Assembly (NCBI GenBank): GCA_021846225.1 | Contig: JAJZCG010000009.1 | Coordinates: forward strand, 1 to 46,535 | DNA from: Pseudomonadota bacterium | Lineage (GTDB): Bacteria > Pseudomonadota > Alphaproteobacteria > Acetobacterales > Acetobacteraceae | DNA length: 46,535 bases | Direction: 5' to 3' | In this document: piece after piece, positions 8,834 to 19,907 of the stretch | Numbering within the stretch: position 1 is the stretch's first letter | How the letters are laid out: each line of letters begins with the position of its first letter | Notes under the pieces: generated by a model | The model's input: the letters and a program-made list of their open reading frames with translations, nothing else | The model's database searches: none | What the model was told of the DNA's origin: nothing | Translations under genes and position numbers: made by a program

Positions 8834-9571
8834 TTATAACATGGCCATCCCGCCATTGACATGCAGGGTGGCGCCGGTGACCCATCCGGCCTCCTCGGCG
8901 GCCAGATAGACCACGGCGGCGGCGATGTCAGCGGGGCTGCCCAGGCGGCCAAGCGGGATTTTGGTGGCCAGATCCGCACGCTGCGAATCGCTGAGCACAT
9001 CGGTCATCGGGGTGGCGATGAAGCCGGGGGCGACGAGGTTGACGGTGATGCCGCGCGAGGCGACTTCCTGGGCCAGCGCCTTGGTCATGCCGACGAGCCC
9101 GGCCTTGGCGGCGGCATAATTGGCCTGGCCGGGGTTGCCGGTGGAGCCGACCACGGAGCCGATGTTGATGATCCGCCCGGCTTTGCGGCGCAGCATGAAC
9201 TTGAGCGCCGCGCGGATGAGGCGGAAGGGCGCTGCCAGATCGACGTTCAGTACCTTGTCCCAGTCGGCGTCGGACATGCGCATGGCCAGGCCGTCCTTGG
9301 TCAGCCCGGCGTTGTTGACCAGAATATCCACCTTGCCCATCGCGGCCTCGGCGGCGTTGATCAGCTCAAGCGCGGCTTCAGGCTGCGAGAGGTCGGCGGG
9401 GAGCACATGCACCCGCTCCGAAAATTCAGCCGCCAGAGCATCCAGCGCCTCGCGCCGCGTGCCGGAGAGCGCGACTGTGGCGCCTTGCTTGTGCAGGGCG
9501 CGGGCGATTTGCGCGCCGATGCCGCCCGAGGCGCCGGTGACCAGCGCGGTTTTTCCTGTCAGATCAAACAT
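8834..9571 (-). CDS. fabG: 3-oxoacyl-[acyl-carrier-protein] reductase
   Basis: NADPH-dependent short-chain dehydrogenase (245 residues) that reduces 3-oxoacyl-ACP. The Rossmann motif TGASGGIG is at residues 12-19 and NNAG at 86-89. The catalytic Ser139, Tyr152 and Lys156 (GSVVGSTGNPGQANYAAAK) are present. The end VTGATLHVNGGMAML is typical. Its start codon follows the fabD stop with no gap, so the two are translated together. Confidence 0.96.
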   Translation of the reverse strand: MFDLTGKTALVTGASGGIGAQIARALHKQGATVALSGTRREALDALAAEFSERVHVLPADLSQPEAALELINAAEAAMGKVDILVNNAGLTKDGLAMRMSDADWDKVLNVDLAAPFRLIRAALKFMLRRKAGRIINIGSVVGSTGNPGQANYAAAKAGLVGMTKALAQEVASRGITVNLVAPGFIATPMTDVLSDSQRADLATKIPLGRLGSPADIAAAVVYLAAEEAGWVTGATLHVNGGMAML

Positions 9572-10528
9572 TCAGAGAACTTTCAGCAGGGCTTCAATGT
9601 CAGCCGGGGAGCCGGCGGAGGCGGTGGCGGCGCCGGGGACAATACGTTTAACCAGCCCGGCCAGCACCTTGCCGGCGCCAAGCTCGATGAAGCTGTCCAC
9701 GCCCAGCCCCTCCATCGCCAGCACGCTCTCGCGCCAGCGCACGGTGGCGGTGACCTGCTGCACCAGGAGATCGCGGATCAAATTGGGGTCGCTCGCCTTG
9801 GCGGCGCTGACATTGGCCACCAGCGGGAGCAGCGGCGCGCGCGGCGGGGTGTTGGCGAAGGCCTCGGCCATGGCGTCAGCCGCCGGGGCCATCAGCGCGC
9901 AATGGAACGGCGCGGAGACGGGCAGCAGCATGGCGCGCTTCACGCCCTTGGCCTTGGCGATTTCGATGGCGCGCTCGACCGCGCCCTTGTGGCCGGAGAT
10001 GACCACCTGGCCGCCGCCGTTATCATTGGCGCAGGCGACGATCTCGCGGCCCAGGGGGCCGGTTTCAGCTTCGGCGCAGATTTCGCGGGCGGCTTCCAGC
10101 TCGACACCGAGCAGGGCGGCCATCGCCCCCTGCCCCGCCGGAACAGCGCGCTGCATGGCCTGGCCGCGCAACCGCAGCAGCCGGGCGGTATCAGCGATGG
10201 AGAAGGATTCAACGGCGGCGAGGGCGCTGTATTCGCCCAGGCTATGCCCGGCGACCAGCGCCACTTTTTCCTTGAGTTTGATGCCGCCCTCGGCCTGGAG
10301 CACGCGCAGCACGGCGAGCGAGACGGCCATCAGCGCGGGCTGGGCGTTCTCGGTGAGGGTCAGCTCCTCGATCGGCCCCTCGAACATCAGCTTCGAGAGT
10401 TTCTGCTTCAGAACTTCGTCGACTTCCTCGAAAACCGCGCGCGCGGGGGCGAAAGCCGCCGCCAGGTCGCGGCCCATGCCGACGGTCTGGCTACCTTGTC
10501 CGGGGAATATAAAGGCGTGAACCGCCAT
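9572..10528 (-). CDS. fabD: Malonyl-CoA:ACP transacylase
   Basis: Loads malonyl groups onto ACP (318 residues). The N-terminal FIFPGQGSQTVGMGRDL, the nucleophile Ser96 in GHSLGEYSAL, and the His in SAPFHCALM are all present, together with the Arg in LLRLRGQAMQ. ATG 10528 is chosen over the upstream in-frame codon at 10558, because the family starts at MAVHAFIFPGQGSQ and GAGGAG lies 10 bases upstream. First gene of the fab run on this strand, 73 bp downstream of the DUF1489 gene. Confidence 0.96.
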   Translation of the reverse strand: MAVHAFIFPGQGSQTVGMGRDLAAAFAPARAVFEEVDEVLKQKLSKLMFEGPIEELTLTENAQPALMAVSLAVLRVLQAEGGIKLKEKVALVAGHSLGEYSALAAVESFSIADTARLLRLRGQAMQRAVPAGQGAMAALLGVELEAAREICAEAETGPLGREIVACANDNGGGQVVISGHKGAVERAIEIAKAKGVKRAMLLPVSAPFHCALMAPAADAMAEAFANTPPRAPLLPLVANVSAAKASDPNLIRDLLVQQVTATVRWRESVLAMEGLGVDSFIELGAGKVLAGLVKRIVPGAATASAGSPADIEALLKVL

Positions 10529-10601
10529 GTCATGGGTCTCCTCAATCGTCCGGCGCAACTAGCATGAGCCGCCGGTTCGTCAAAATTTCCGTTAAGATCC
10601 G

Positions 10602-12079
<1,478 letters not shown>

Positions 12080-12184
12080 CTATTACTTTTTGCGCGCACT
12101 GTCACCTTTGACACGCGACACGAAAAAGCATGCCAGAACCCCGATTTACGCAATGATATTACTTAAAGTGGTGGCTTTTTGTAA

Positions 12185-15100
12185 TTATTTGTGATCACCG
12201 GCTGCCGGGGCTGGCTTCGCGCGCCGTGCCCGCCAGGCTGCGGTGTCCTCGCGCAGGCGCTGAAATACCGCATAAAGCAGCGGAATGATGAAGATTCCCA
12301 CCAGGGAGGCCGCGATCATCCCGGCGAAAACCGGGGTGCCGAGCGAGCGGCGGCTGATCTGGGCCGCGCCAGTGGCGATGACCAGCGGGATCAACCCGGC
12401 GATGAAGGCGATTGAGGTCATCATCACCGCGCGGAAGCGCATGCGCGCGCCCATGACCGCGGCCTCTATGATGGGCAGACCCTCGGCGCGGCGCTCCTTG
12501 GCGAATTCGACGATCAGGATGCCGTTTTTCGCCGCCATGGCGATGAGGGTGACCATGCCGATCTGGGCATAGAGATTGACGTTGAGGCCGCAGGCCCAGA
12601 TGCCCAACAGCGCGCCGAACACCCCGATGATGACCGAGAGCAGCACCGGCACCGGGATGACCCAGCTCTCATAGAGCGCCACCAGGAACAGATAGGCGAA
12701 CAGAACCGAGAGCAGCAGGATGGGCCCGGTCTGCCCGGAGGCGGCGTTTTCCAGATAGGCGGTGCCGGTCCATTCAAACGTGAAGCCGGGCGGCAGGGTG
12801 CGGTTGGAGATCTGCGTCATCGCCTTGATGCCGGTGGCGGAGGAAACGCCGGGTGCGGGAGAGGCGATCACGGGGATTGCATCGGTGTCGTTATAGCGCG
12901 GGATGACCGGGGGTTCGAGGATGGTGCTGATGGTGGCCAGCGCGCGCAAGGGCACCATCGCGCCGGAACTGCTGCGCACATAGCTTTGATAGATGGAATC
13001 AGGCGTTGCGCGGTCAGCCGCGATGCCCTGGATGTTCACCTGCCAGACCCGGCCATACAGATTGAACTGATTGACGTAATAGCCGCCCAGAGTTGCCTGC
13101 AGGGTTGTGTAGATGTCGCTGGGATTGACGCCCAGGGCGGCGGCTTTGTCCCGGTCTATGGTGAGCAGCAGCGCCGGGGTTTGCGCGTTATAGGTGGAGA
13201 ACACGCGGCCCATGCGCTTGTCCTGGCCGGCGGCCACCAGCAGGCCGTTGAGCACCGCCTGCATACGGGCGGGGGACGCGCCCTCGGTGTTTTCCAGCTC
13301 GTATTGCAGCCCGCCGTTGATGGAGAGGCCAAGGATCGGCGGGAAATTGAAGGCGATGAGCTTGGCCGTGCGCAGCTGGCTGCCGATGGCGAAGACGTGG
13401 CGGATGACCGCGTCAGCGCTGTTGGCCGCGCCGGGGCGCTGGGCGTAGGGCTTGAGGCGGACCACGAAGAAGGCGGCGTTGGATTCGGTGGCGAGATCAA
13501 GGATCGAGAAGCCCATCACCGACATGACATGGCTTACCTGCGGCAAGGCCTCCAGTTTGCGCACCACGTCATCGGCCACCACCTGGGTGCGGTTGACCGA
13601 GGCGCCGGGTGGCAGGCTGATCTGGGCGAAGAAGGCGCCCTGGTCCTCATTGGGCAGGAAGCCGCCGGGGGTGACGAAGGCCATGGCGCCGGCGGCCACT
13701 GCGAAGGTGGCGATGATCGCCAAACCAAGCCATGCCTTGCGCAGGGCGCGGGTCACGATGCTGGTGTAGCCGTCACGCGCGCGGTCTATCCCGCGCAGCA
13801 CGCCACCCAGGAAGCCGTGCGGCGTGTGGCCGGGACGCACCAGCATGGCGCACAGGGCCGGGGAGAGGGTGAGCGCGTTGAAGGCCGAGATCAGCATCGC
13901 GACGCTGACGGTGACGGCAAACTGCCTGAACAGCAGGCCGGAGAGGCCGGGGATGAAGGCAATCGGCACGAACACGGAGAGCAGCACCAGGGAGATGGCG
14001 ATGATGGGCGCGGTGATCTGGCGCATGGCCAGCTTGGTGGCCGCGCGGGGGGAGAGATCGGGCCGCTCGGCCATCACCCGCTCGACGTTTTCCACCACCA
14101 CGATCGCGTCGTCCACCACGATGCCGGTGGCGACCACCAGGGCCAGCAGGGTGACAGTGTTGGCGGAGAAGCCGAACGCCAGCAGCACCGCGAAGGTGCC
14201 GGTGAGCGCGATGGGCAGCACCACGCTGGGCACCACAGCGGCGCGCCAGTCCCCCAGGAAGAGGAACACCACCAGCACCACCAGCGCGAAGGCCGCGGCC
14301 AGGGTGCGCTCCACCTCCACGATGGTGTCACGCACGAAGCTCGAGGTATCAAAGACCTTGGTGGCCTTGAGGGAGGGCGGGAATTTCTGCTCCAGCAGCG
14401 CCAGCTCCCGGGAGACGGCGGCGGAGGTGGCGATGGCGTTGGCGCCGGGGGCGAGATAGATGCCGATGGCCTGGCCGGGGTTGTTATCTATCTTGTTGAT
14501 GCGGGTCTGGGTCTGGGCGCCCAGCACCACATGGGCCACGTCCTTGATGCGCAGGAGCGAGCCGTCAGCGTTGGCGCGCAGCACGACATCGCCAAACTGG
14601 GCCGCGGTGGTCAGCCGGCCCTGGGATTCCACGGTCATTTGCAGCTGCTGGGTGCTGGCGTTGGGCGGCACGCCGATGGCGCCGATCGGCGCCTGCACGT
14701 TTTGGCCGTTGAGCGCGGTGATGATGTCCTGCGGGGTGAGGCCAAGCTGGGTCAGACGGTTGGTGTCATAATACACGCGCATCGAGTAGTTCTGCGGCCC
14801 GAACAGCATGACTTGGCCAACGCCCGGCACGCGCGAGAGCGGGTCCAGCAGGTTGAGGGTGACGTAGTTGGAGACCTGAAGCTGGCTGAGCTGGTTGCCA
14901 GTGCTGGAGAGAAACAGAAAGTCCAGCACGGCGGAGGAGCGCTTGATGACCGAAATGCCCTCGCGCTGCACCAGCGGGGGGAGTTGCGAGGTGGCCTGTT
15001 GCACCGCGTTGGTGACGTTTACCGTGTCGATGTCAGGGTTCGAGCCGACGCGGAAGCTTACCATCAGGGTGTAGCTGCCATCGTTGGCGCTGGTGGATGA

Positions 15101-15337
15101 CATGTAGATTTCATCGTTGAGGCCGTTGATGGCCTCCTCGATCGGCTCGGCCACCGTCTGTTCCACCACCTTCGCCGAGGCGCCGGGGTAGTTGACCGTG
15201 ACCATGACCTGCGGCGGGACGATGCTGGGGAATTGCTCGACCGGGATGCGGGTGAGCGCGATGATGCCGGCCAGGACGATGATGATCGCGTTGACGATGG
15301 CAAAGCGCGGGCGATCAATGAAGAAGGAGGAGAACAT
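12185..15337 (-). CDS. RND multidrug efflux pump, inner-membrane transporter (HAE1 family)
   Basis: Proton-driven efflux transporter of 1050 residues, full length for the AcrB/MexB family. The N-terminal [20 protein letters not shown] helix, the proton-relay Asp pair in [19 protein letters not shown] (helix 4), a first periplasmic porter domain, and the C-terminal half with [16 protein letters not shown] are visible. The tail has a short charged cytoplasmic end. The start ATG shares one base with the stop of the upstream adaptor gene (TGATG), so the two are coupled. Substrate range cannot be predicted. No outer-membrane TolC/OprM-type gene lies beside it in this window. Confidence 0.95.
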   Translation of the reverse strand: MFSSFFIDRPRFAIVNAIIIVLAGIIALTRIPVEQFPSIVPPQVMVTVNYPGASAKVVEQTVAEPIEEAINGLNDEIYMSSTSANDGSYTLMVSFRVGSNPDIDTVNVTNAVQQATSQLPPLVQREGISVIKRSSAVLDFLFLSSTGNQLSQLQVSNYVTLNLLDPLSRVPGVGQVMLFGPQNYSMRVYYDTNRLTQLGLTPQDIITALNGQNVQAPIGAIGVPPNASTQQLQMTVESQGRLTTAAQFGDVVLRANADGSLLRIKDVAHVVLGAQTQTRINKIDNNPGQAIGIYLAPGANAIATSAAVSRELALLEQKFPPSLKATKVFDTSSFVRDTIVEVERTLAAAFALVVLVVFLFLGDWRAAVVPSVVLPIALTGTFAVLLAFGFSANTVTLLALVVATGIVVDDAIVVVENVERVMAERPDLSPRAATKLAMRQITAPIIAISLVLLSVFVPIAFIPGLSGLLFRQFAVTVSVAMLISAFNALTLSPALCAMLVRPGHTPHGFLGGVLRGIDRARDGYTSIVTRALRKAWLGLAIIATFAVAAGAMAFVTPGGFLPNEDQGAFFAQISLPPGASVNRTQVVADDVVRKLEALPQVSHVMSVMGFSILDLATESNAAFFVVRLKPYAQRPGAANSADAVIRHVFAIGSQLRTAKLIAFNFPPILGLSINGGLQYELENTEGASPARMQAVLNGLLVAAGQDKRMGRVFSTYNAQTPALLLTIDRDKAAALGVNPSDIYTTLQATLGGYYVNQFNLYGRVWQVNIQGIAADRATPDSIYQSYVRSSSGAMVPLRALATISTILEPPVIPRYNDTDAIPVIASPAPGVSSATGIKAMTQISNRTLPPGFTFEWTGTAYLENAASGQTGPILLLSVLFAYLFLVALYESWVIPVPVLLSVIIGVFGALLGIWACGLNVNLYAQIGMVTLIAMAAKNGILIVEFAKERRAEGLPIIEAAVMGARMRFRAVMMTSIAFIAGLIPLVIATGAAQISRRSLGTPVFAGMIAASLVGIFIIPLLYAVFQRLREDTAAWRARRAKPAPAAGDHK

Positions 15338-16428
15338 CAGCTCTGCGCCGCGGGCTGGGGTGCCACCTTCATGCCCGGATGCACCAGCTGAATGCCCTGG
15401 GTGATGATTTTATCCCCTGGGGCGACGCCCGCGCGCACTTGCACGGTGGTGTTGCTCTGCGGCCCCAAAGTAACGTTATGGCGCGTGACGACGTTGCCTG
15501 GCCCCACTTCCAGCACATAGTCACCTAGCTGGTCGGTGATGAGCGCTGCCAGCGGGATGACGATGCGCGGCTGCGCCTGTTTGGCGCGCAGGATGACCGT
15601 GACGAATTCGCCATCGGTGAGGGTATGGTCCGGGTTGGGGATGCTGGCGCGCCAGGCTAGGGTGTCAGTGCTCTGGGTGACCTGGTTGTTGATGAAATCG
15701 ACCGTGCCGGTATGGGCGTAGGTGGCGCCGCCGGGCAATTGCACCAGCACGGCCAGCTGGCTGGCCTGGGCGCGGTCCTTCAGCGCATCGGCCATGGGCA
15801 GGGAGAAATCGACATACATCGGGTCCTCGGCGACGATGGTGGCCAGCACGCCGCTTTGCGGCCCGACCACGTTGCCCACGTTGACCGCGGTGGCGCCGAT
15901 GACGCCCGCGAGCGGCGCGCGGATCTGGGTGTAGCCGAGGTTGATCTGCGCGGTTTCCAGCTGCGCCTTGGCGCTTTGCACGGAAGCTTGGTCGGAGAGG
16001 TAGGTTGCCTCGGCAAGGTCCACGCTGGATTGCTGCCCGGCGGCGGTATGCAGCAGCGCCTGCGCGCGTTGCAGGGTGAGCAGGGCGGCATGCGCCTGCG
16101 CCTGCGCCTGCGCCAGTGCCGCCTGGGCCTGCGCGGCCAGCGCCTGATAGGGGGGCTGCTCGACGACGTAGAGCAGATCCCCCTGCTTTACCGCCTGGCC
16201 GTCGGTGAAGTTCTGCGACACCAGATAGCCGGTGACCCGCGCCTGGATGTTGACGATCTGCGGCGACTGGATGTGCCCGACATAACTCTGCTGCGCGTAA
16301 ACCGGCTGGCTGGCGGCGGTGATGACCCCAACGGCGGGGGGCGCGGCATGGGCGCCGGGCGCGTTCTGGGCGCAGGCGGGGCCAACCGCCAGGCAGGCGA
16401 GCAGCCCGGCGGCAAAAATCTGTTTCAT
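15337..16428 (-). CDS. RND efflux periplasmic adaptor subunit (membrane fusion protein)
   Basis: 363-residue adaptor that links the RND pump to an outer-membrane channel. A signal peptide is clear ([20 protein letters not shown], residues 1-20). It is followed by the barrel-sandwich half motif [26 protein letters not shown], an alpha-hairpin rich in Ala and Gln (about residues 85-155), the second lipoyl half [20 protein letters not shown], and a beta-barrel region. The Ala-Gln-rich hairpin helix is typical of the AcrA/MexA family. First gene of the pair, divergent from the MaoC hydratase gene across 114 bp that must hold both promoters. Confidence 0.94.
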   Translation of the reverse strand: MKQIFAAGLLACLAVGPACAQNAPGAHAAPPAVGVITAASQPVYAQQSYVGHIQSPQIVNIQARVTGYLVSQNFTDGQAVKQGDLLYVVEQPPYQALAAQAQAALAQAQAQAHAALLTLQRAQALLHTAAGQQSSVDLAEATYLSDQASVQSAKAQLETAQINLGYTQIRAPLAGVIGATAVNVGNVVGPQSGVLATIVAEDPMYVDFSLPMADALKDRAQASQLAVLVQLPGGATYAHTGTVDFINNQVTQSTDTLAWRASIPNPDHTLTDGEFVTVILRAKQAQPRIVIPLAALITDQLGDYVLEVGPGNVVTRHNVTLGPQSNTTVQVRAGVAPGDKIITQGIQLVHPGMKVAPQPAAQS

Positions 16429-16542
16429 GTCAGTCTATCCTGCAGGTAGAGCGCGATGATGATGGTGCCAATATGGGCCGCGGGGGCGCGCGGTCAATGG
16501 ATGGCGGACGGGCGCTTGCCGGGCCGCGGGGGCGAATATAAT

Positions 16543-17430
16543 ATGCGTGCGAACCAGAAAGACGCCGCCTTGGACATTGAAAAAATAAGAAACATGCAGA
16601 TCGGCACGGTTGAGCAGCGTTATGGCAAGCGCGAGACCATCCTCTACGCGCTGGGGCTGGGGTATGGCGCCGACCCGCTGGATGCCGCCGAGCTGCCCTT
16701 TGTGTTCGAGGGCACGGGCGATGGGCTGCGCTGTGTGCCGGCCTATGTGAACGTGCTGTGCGACCCTGGTTTCTGGGCGCAGGACCCGCAATACGGCATC
16801 GACTGGGTGCGGCTGCTGCACGCGGAACAAGAGTTTACGATGCACCGGCCGATGCCAGCCTGCGGCATGTTGCGCGGGGAGCATCGCATCGCCGGGATTG
16901 AGGACAAGGGCCTGGGCAGGGGCGCGCTGCTGCACCAGGAGAAGGAGCTGTTCGATGCCGCCAGCGGCGAAAAGATTGCCACCGTGCGCACCACGCTGTT
17001 TTTACGCGGCAACGGCGGCGAAGGTGGTTACGGCACAGCGCCCGCAGCGGCCGAGCCGGTGCCGGAGCGCGCGCCGGACCGGGTGGTGGATATCTCCACC
17101 CTGCCCCGCCAGGCGCTGCTGTACCGCCTGAGCGGCGACTGGAACCCGTTGCATGCTGACCCGGCGATTGCCCGCCGGGCGGGGTTCGATAAGCCGATCC
17201 TGCATGGGCTGTGCACCAAAGGCATCGCCTGCCGGGCTGTTCTCGCCGCCTATTGCGGCAACGACCCGGCGCGTTTGCGCGGCATGTTTGTGCGCTTCAG
17301 CAAGCCCGTGATGCCGGGAGAGACGATCCGCTTCACGTTCTTCGAGGAGCCCGGGCGTCTGCGTTTTCGCGCCATCGCCGTGGAGCGCGGCGCCGTGGTG
17401 CTTGACCGCTGCACCGCCACGTTGAATTGA
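16543..17430 (+). CDS. MaoC family (R)-specific enoyl-CoA hydratase-like protein
   Basis: Double hot-dog protein (295 residues) like hydratase 2, which hydrates trans-2-enoyl-CoA to (R)-3-hydroxyacyl-CoA. The hydratase-2 motif is clear: YRLSGDWNPLHADPAIARR, with the catalytic Asp and His, then AGFDKPILHGLCTKG. The N-terminal half, from about residue 18, begins with the family-like IGTVEQRYGKRETILYALGLG. The start is chosen as ATG 16543; ATG 16594 is also possible and the frame is open to 16456. It is followed by a ferredoxin gene 27 bp downstream on the same strand. The physiological substrate is unknown. Confidence 0.88.
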   Translation: MRANQKDAALDIEKIRNMQIGTVEQRYGKRETILYALGLGYGADPLDAAELPFVFEGTGDGLRCVPAYVNVLCDPGFWAQDPQYGIDWVRLLHAEQEFTMHRPMPACGMLRGEHRIAGIEDKGLGRGALLHQEKELFDAASGEKIATVRTTLFLRGNGGEGGYGTAPAAAEPVPERAPDRVVDISTLPRQALLYRLSGDWNPLHADPAIARRAGFDKPILHGLCTKGIACRAVLAAYCGNDPARLRGMFVRFSKPVMPGETIRFTFFEEPGRLRFRAIAVERGAVVLDRCTATLN

Positions 17431-17457
17431 TGACGCCGGATTTGAAGGAGTAGGATT

Positions 17458-17799
17458 TTGGGAAACCGGCTGCCAGACGACCCCGCCCCGTATTTCGAGA
17501 CGCATGTGTTTGTGTGCGGCAACCGCCGCCCGGCGGGCCATGAGCGCGGCTGCTGCGCCTCGAAAGGCTCGGAGAAAATCCGGGACTATATGAAGGCGCG
17601 GGTGAAGGAGCTGAAGATACAAGGCGTGCGGGTGAACCAGGCGGGCTGCCTGGACCGCTGCGAGCTTGGCCCCTGCGCCGTGCTGTACCCCGAGGGCGTG
17701 TGGTACAAATTGGATTCCTTCGCGGCCGTGGAGCAGGTGCTGGAACGGCATATTCTGGCGGGTGGGCGCGTGCCGGAGCTGATGCTGCCCGAGGCATGA
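17458..17799 (+). CDS. Thioredoxin-like [2Fe-2S] ferredoxin
   Basis: 113-residue protein with the layout of the thioredoxin-fold [2Fe-2S] ferredoxins (Aquifex Fd / NuoE-like). Candidate cluster ligands are Cys20 (FVCGNRRPAGHERGCC), Cys32 or Cys33, Cys64 and Cys68 (AGCLDRCELGPC); Cys73 is also present. TTG 17458 is the start, because AAGGAG lies 8-13 bases upstream and no ATG fits. The stop codon overlaps the alkB start (ATGA), so the two genes are coupled. It may pass electrons to a partner; the overlap makes AlkB a candidate, but there is no proof. Confidence 0.88.
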   Translation: MGNRLPDDPAPYFETHVFVCGNRRPAGHERGCCASKGSEKIRDYMKARVKELKIQGVRVNQAGCLDRCELGPCAVLYPEGVWYKLDSFAAVEQVLERHILAGGRVPELMLPEA

Positions 17800-18419
17800 C
17801 GGCGGAGCTGTTCGCGCTGAACCTGCCGGGGCTGACGCAGCTGCCGGGATTCGCGCACGGCGAGGAGACGGCGTTGCTGGCGGCGGTGGAGCGCGTTATC
17901 GCCGCGGCGCCGTGGCGGCAGGTGATAACACCGGGCGGCAAGGCGATGTCCGTACAGATGAGCAATTGCGGCGCGGTGGGCTGGATCTCTGACCGGCGGG
18001 GCTACCGCTACAGCGCGGCGGACCCGCTGAGCGGACGCCCCTGGCCCGCCATGCCGGAGGGTTTTGCCCGGCTGGCGGCGCGCGCCGCGGCGGTGGCGGG
18101 GTTCGCGGGGTTTGCGCCGGATGCCTGCCTGATCAACCTCTACGAGCCCGGCGCGCGCATGGCCCTGCACCAGGACCGCGACGAGGTGGATGTCTCGGCG
18201 CCCATCGTCTCGCTCTCGCTCGGGCTGCCGGCGGTGTTTTTATGGGGCGGCGCGGCCCGTGCGGACAAGGCGGCGCGCATAGAGCTGCACAGCGGCGATG
18301 TGGTGGTTTGGGGCGGGGCCGCGCGGCTGAATTTTCATGGTGTGCTGCCGCTGCGCGAGGGGGTTCACCCGGTGCTGGGCCGGCGGCGGATCAACCTGAC
18401 GTTCCGCAAGGCGTTATGA
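17796..18419 (+). CDS. alkB: DNA oxidative demethylase AlkB
   Basis: Fe(II)/2-oxoglutarate dioxygenase (207 residues) that repairs 1-methyladenine and 3-methylcytosine. The iron ligands are His125 and Asp127 (LHQDRDE) and His181 (NFHGV); the 2-oxoglutarate-binding Arg is in the end motif RRRINLTFRK. Also typical are MSVQMSNCGAVGW, NLYEPGARM and SLGLPAVFLWGG. ATG 17796 overlaps the ferredoxin stop. Convergent with the permease gene. Regulation by Ada was not visible; no ada gene is in the window. Confidence 0.95.
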   Translation: MTAELFALNLPGLTQLPGFAHGEETALLAAVERVIAAAPWRQVITPGGKAMSVQMSNCGAVGWISDRRGYRYSAADPLSGRPWPAMPEGFARLAARAAAVAGFAGFAPDACLINLYEPGARMALHQDRDEVDVSAPIVSLSLGLPAVFLWGGAARADKAARIELHSGDVVVWGGAARLNFHGVLPLREGVHPVLGRRRINLTFRKAL

Positions 18420-18425
18420 ACGCGC

Positions 18426-18454
18426 TGCGGGCCAGAACCGCTTTGGTCCTGACC
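18426..18454 (+). terminator. Imperfect hairpin after alkB
   Basis: A 12-base arm CGGGCCAGAACC and a 13-base arm TGGTCCTGACCCG can pair with two mismatches around a 4-base loop. It lies between the convergent alkB and permease genes and may end alkB transcripts. There is no T tract, so this is only a weak terminator call. Confidence 0.35.
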
Positions 18455-18483
18455 CGCAATACAGAATCCGGGGCGGGTGCCGG

Positions 18484-19863
18484 TTATTCTTCGGCCACGA
18501 TGTCGGCAACCAGCGTGCCATAACCGGAGGGACGGTAGAAGACGATGCCGATGAGCAGGCCGCCGATGCCGACGATCTTCACGGTCATATTAAAGGTCGA
18601 GAGCGCGTAGAGGCCGAGGACGATGAGAGCCACGGCGCTGAGGAACGGATATACGGCGTAGTGGATGAAGGTCCAGAGCGAGGTTTTGTAGCTGTCACGG
18701 TAGACCCAGGCGCAGACCAGCCCGGCAAGACCGTAATAATAGCAGACCTGCACGGCGATGGCGCTCACCGAATCACCCAGGATGGTGGCGATGGAGGGCA
18801 TGAAGCTGGAGATGAAGATCATCACCAGGCCGACGGCCAGCAGCAGGTACATGGTACGCACCGGCGTTACCGTCTTGGCGTGAACAAGCGCGAAGAAGGT
18901 GGGGAGCGCACGGTCCCGGCCCATGGCGAAGAGGGTGCGGGAGAATTGCAGCATGGTGGTCTCCAGCGTGGCGACCGAGGAGAGGATGAGCGCCAGGGAG
19001 GCCGCATAGCCGCCCGCCTTGCCCAGCCCCGCGGCGACCGCGACGTGGTAGATCAGATTATCGGAATAGCTGGAGGATTTGGCGAGGGTGAACATCATCA
19101 GCGCCGCCACCGTGAAGGCGACGAAGGAGGCGATGGTGACGAAGATGCTCAGAAACCCGCCCTGACCGGCCGCGTTGGGGGTGTCAATCTTGGTTTCTTC
19201 AGCCAGGTTGCAGGTAACATCCCAGCCCCAGTAGAGGAACACCACCACCAGCGAGGACGAAATGAAGGTGCCCGGCGCATAGTTGAAGCCAAACCAGGAC
19301 CAGGAGAAATGCGTGACGGCGCCGGAGGCGCTGGTGTGCAGGAAGGCAGCGACTGAGATGCCGAAGAGGATCAGCAGTTCGATCGAGCTCATCACCACCT
19401 GGATTTTGCTGGTGAGTTCGATGCCCGCGATGAGCACGGCGCCGATGGCCACGAACCAGAGCGCGCCGATGAAGGTGGTCAACACCACATTGCTCGCGAG
19501 TGCGGGATCGAAAAGGTCAATGGTCGCGGTGCCGAGCGGCACGCTGCCCGTGACCATGAACACCATGGCCGCGATGAGCAGCGCCCAGCCCGAAAAATAG
19601 CCGAAAAACCCGCCGAACACCGATTTGGTCCACTCATAGGCGGCACCGGCATTTGTCATTTTAACATTGAGGCCCTTGTAGGCGACCGCGATCCCCAGCA
19701 TGGGAACTGCGAATACCAGCAGCGCATTCGGCGAAACCGCGCCGGCCGTCGCCAGCAGGCCCGCGATGGCCACGGCAATGGAGAATCCCGGCGCTGAACC
19801 CGCGATTCCCATGATGATGGATTCAAAAAACGTTAGAGAATTTGATTTTAATTTTGTACTCAT
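18484..19863 (-). CDS. APC-superfamily amino acid/polyamine permease
   Basis: Inner-membrane transporter of 459 residues with about 12 hydrophobic segments. The N-terminal family signature IIMGIAGSAPGFSIAVAI resembles the LeuT-like broken helix 1 of APC carriers. The segment YWGWDVTCNLAEETK is the conserved helix 6-7 region. It is the last gene of the polyamine operon, 44 bp after aguA, with AGGGGG upstream of ATG 19863. From the context it may import putrescine, agmatine or a related amine, but the sequence does not settle the substrate. Confidence 0.85.
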   Translation of the reverse strand: MSTKLKSNSLTFFESIIMGIAGSAPGFSIAVAIAGLLATAGAVSPNALLVFAVPMLGIAVAYKGLNVKMTNAGAAYEWTKSVFGGFFGYFSGWALLIAAMVFMVTGSVPLGTATIDLFDPALASNVVLTTFIGALWFVAIGAVLIAGIELTSKIQVVMSSIELLILFGISVAAFLHTSASGAVTHFSWSWFGFNYAPGTFISSSLVVVFLYWGWDVTCNLAEETKIDTPNAAGQGGFLSIFVTIASFVAFTVAALMMFTLAKSSSYSDNLIYHVAVAAGLGKAGGYAASLALILSSVATLETTMLQFSRTLFAMGRDRALPTFFALVHAKTVTPVRTMYLLLAVGLVMIFISSFMPSIATILGDSVSAIAVQVCYYYGLAGLVCAWVYRDSYKTSLWTFIHYAVYPFLSAVALIVLGLYALSTFNMTVKIVGIGGLLIGIVFYRPSGYGTLVADIVAEE

Positions 19864-19907
19864 TATAGTCGTAGCCCCCTTTTTTAATTGGATTAGCCTT
19901 TAGACTT

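Noticed and set aside
8861-10567. 568-residue plus-strand open frame
   Set aside because: Antisense to fabG and fabD, both of which carry complete catalytic motifs.
12986-15100. 704-residue plus-strand open frame rich in Gly, His and Gln
   Set aside because: Antisense shadow of the RND transporter gene.
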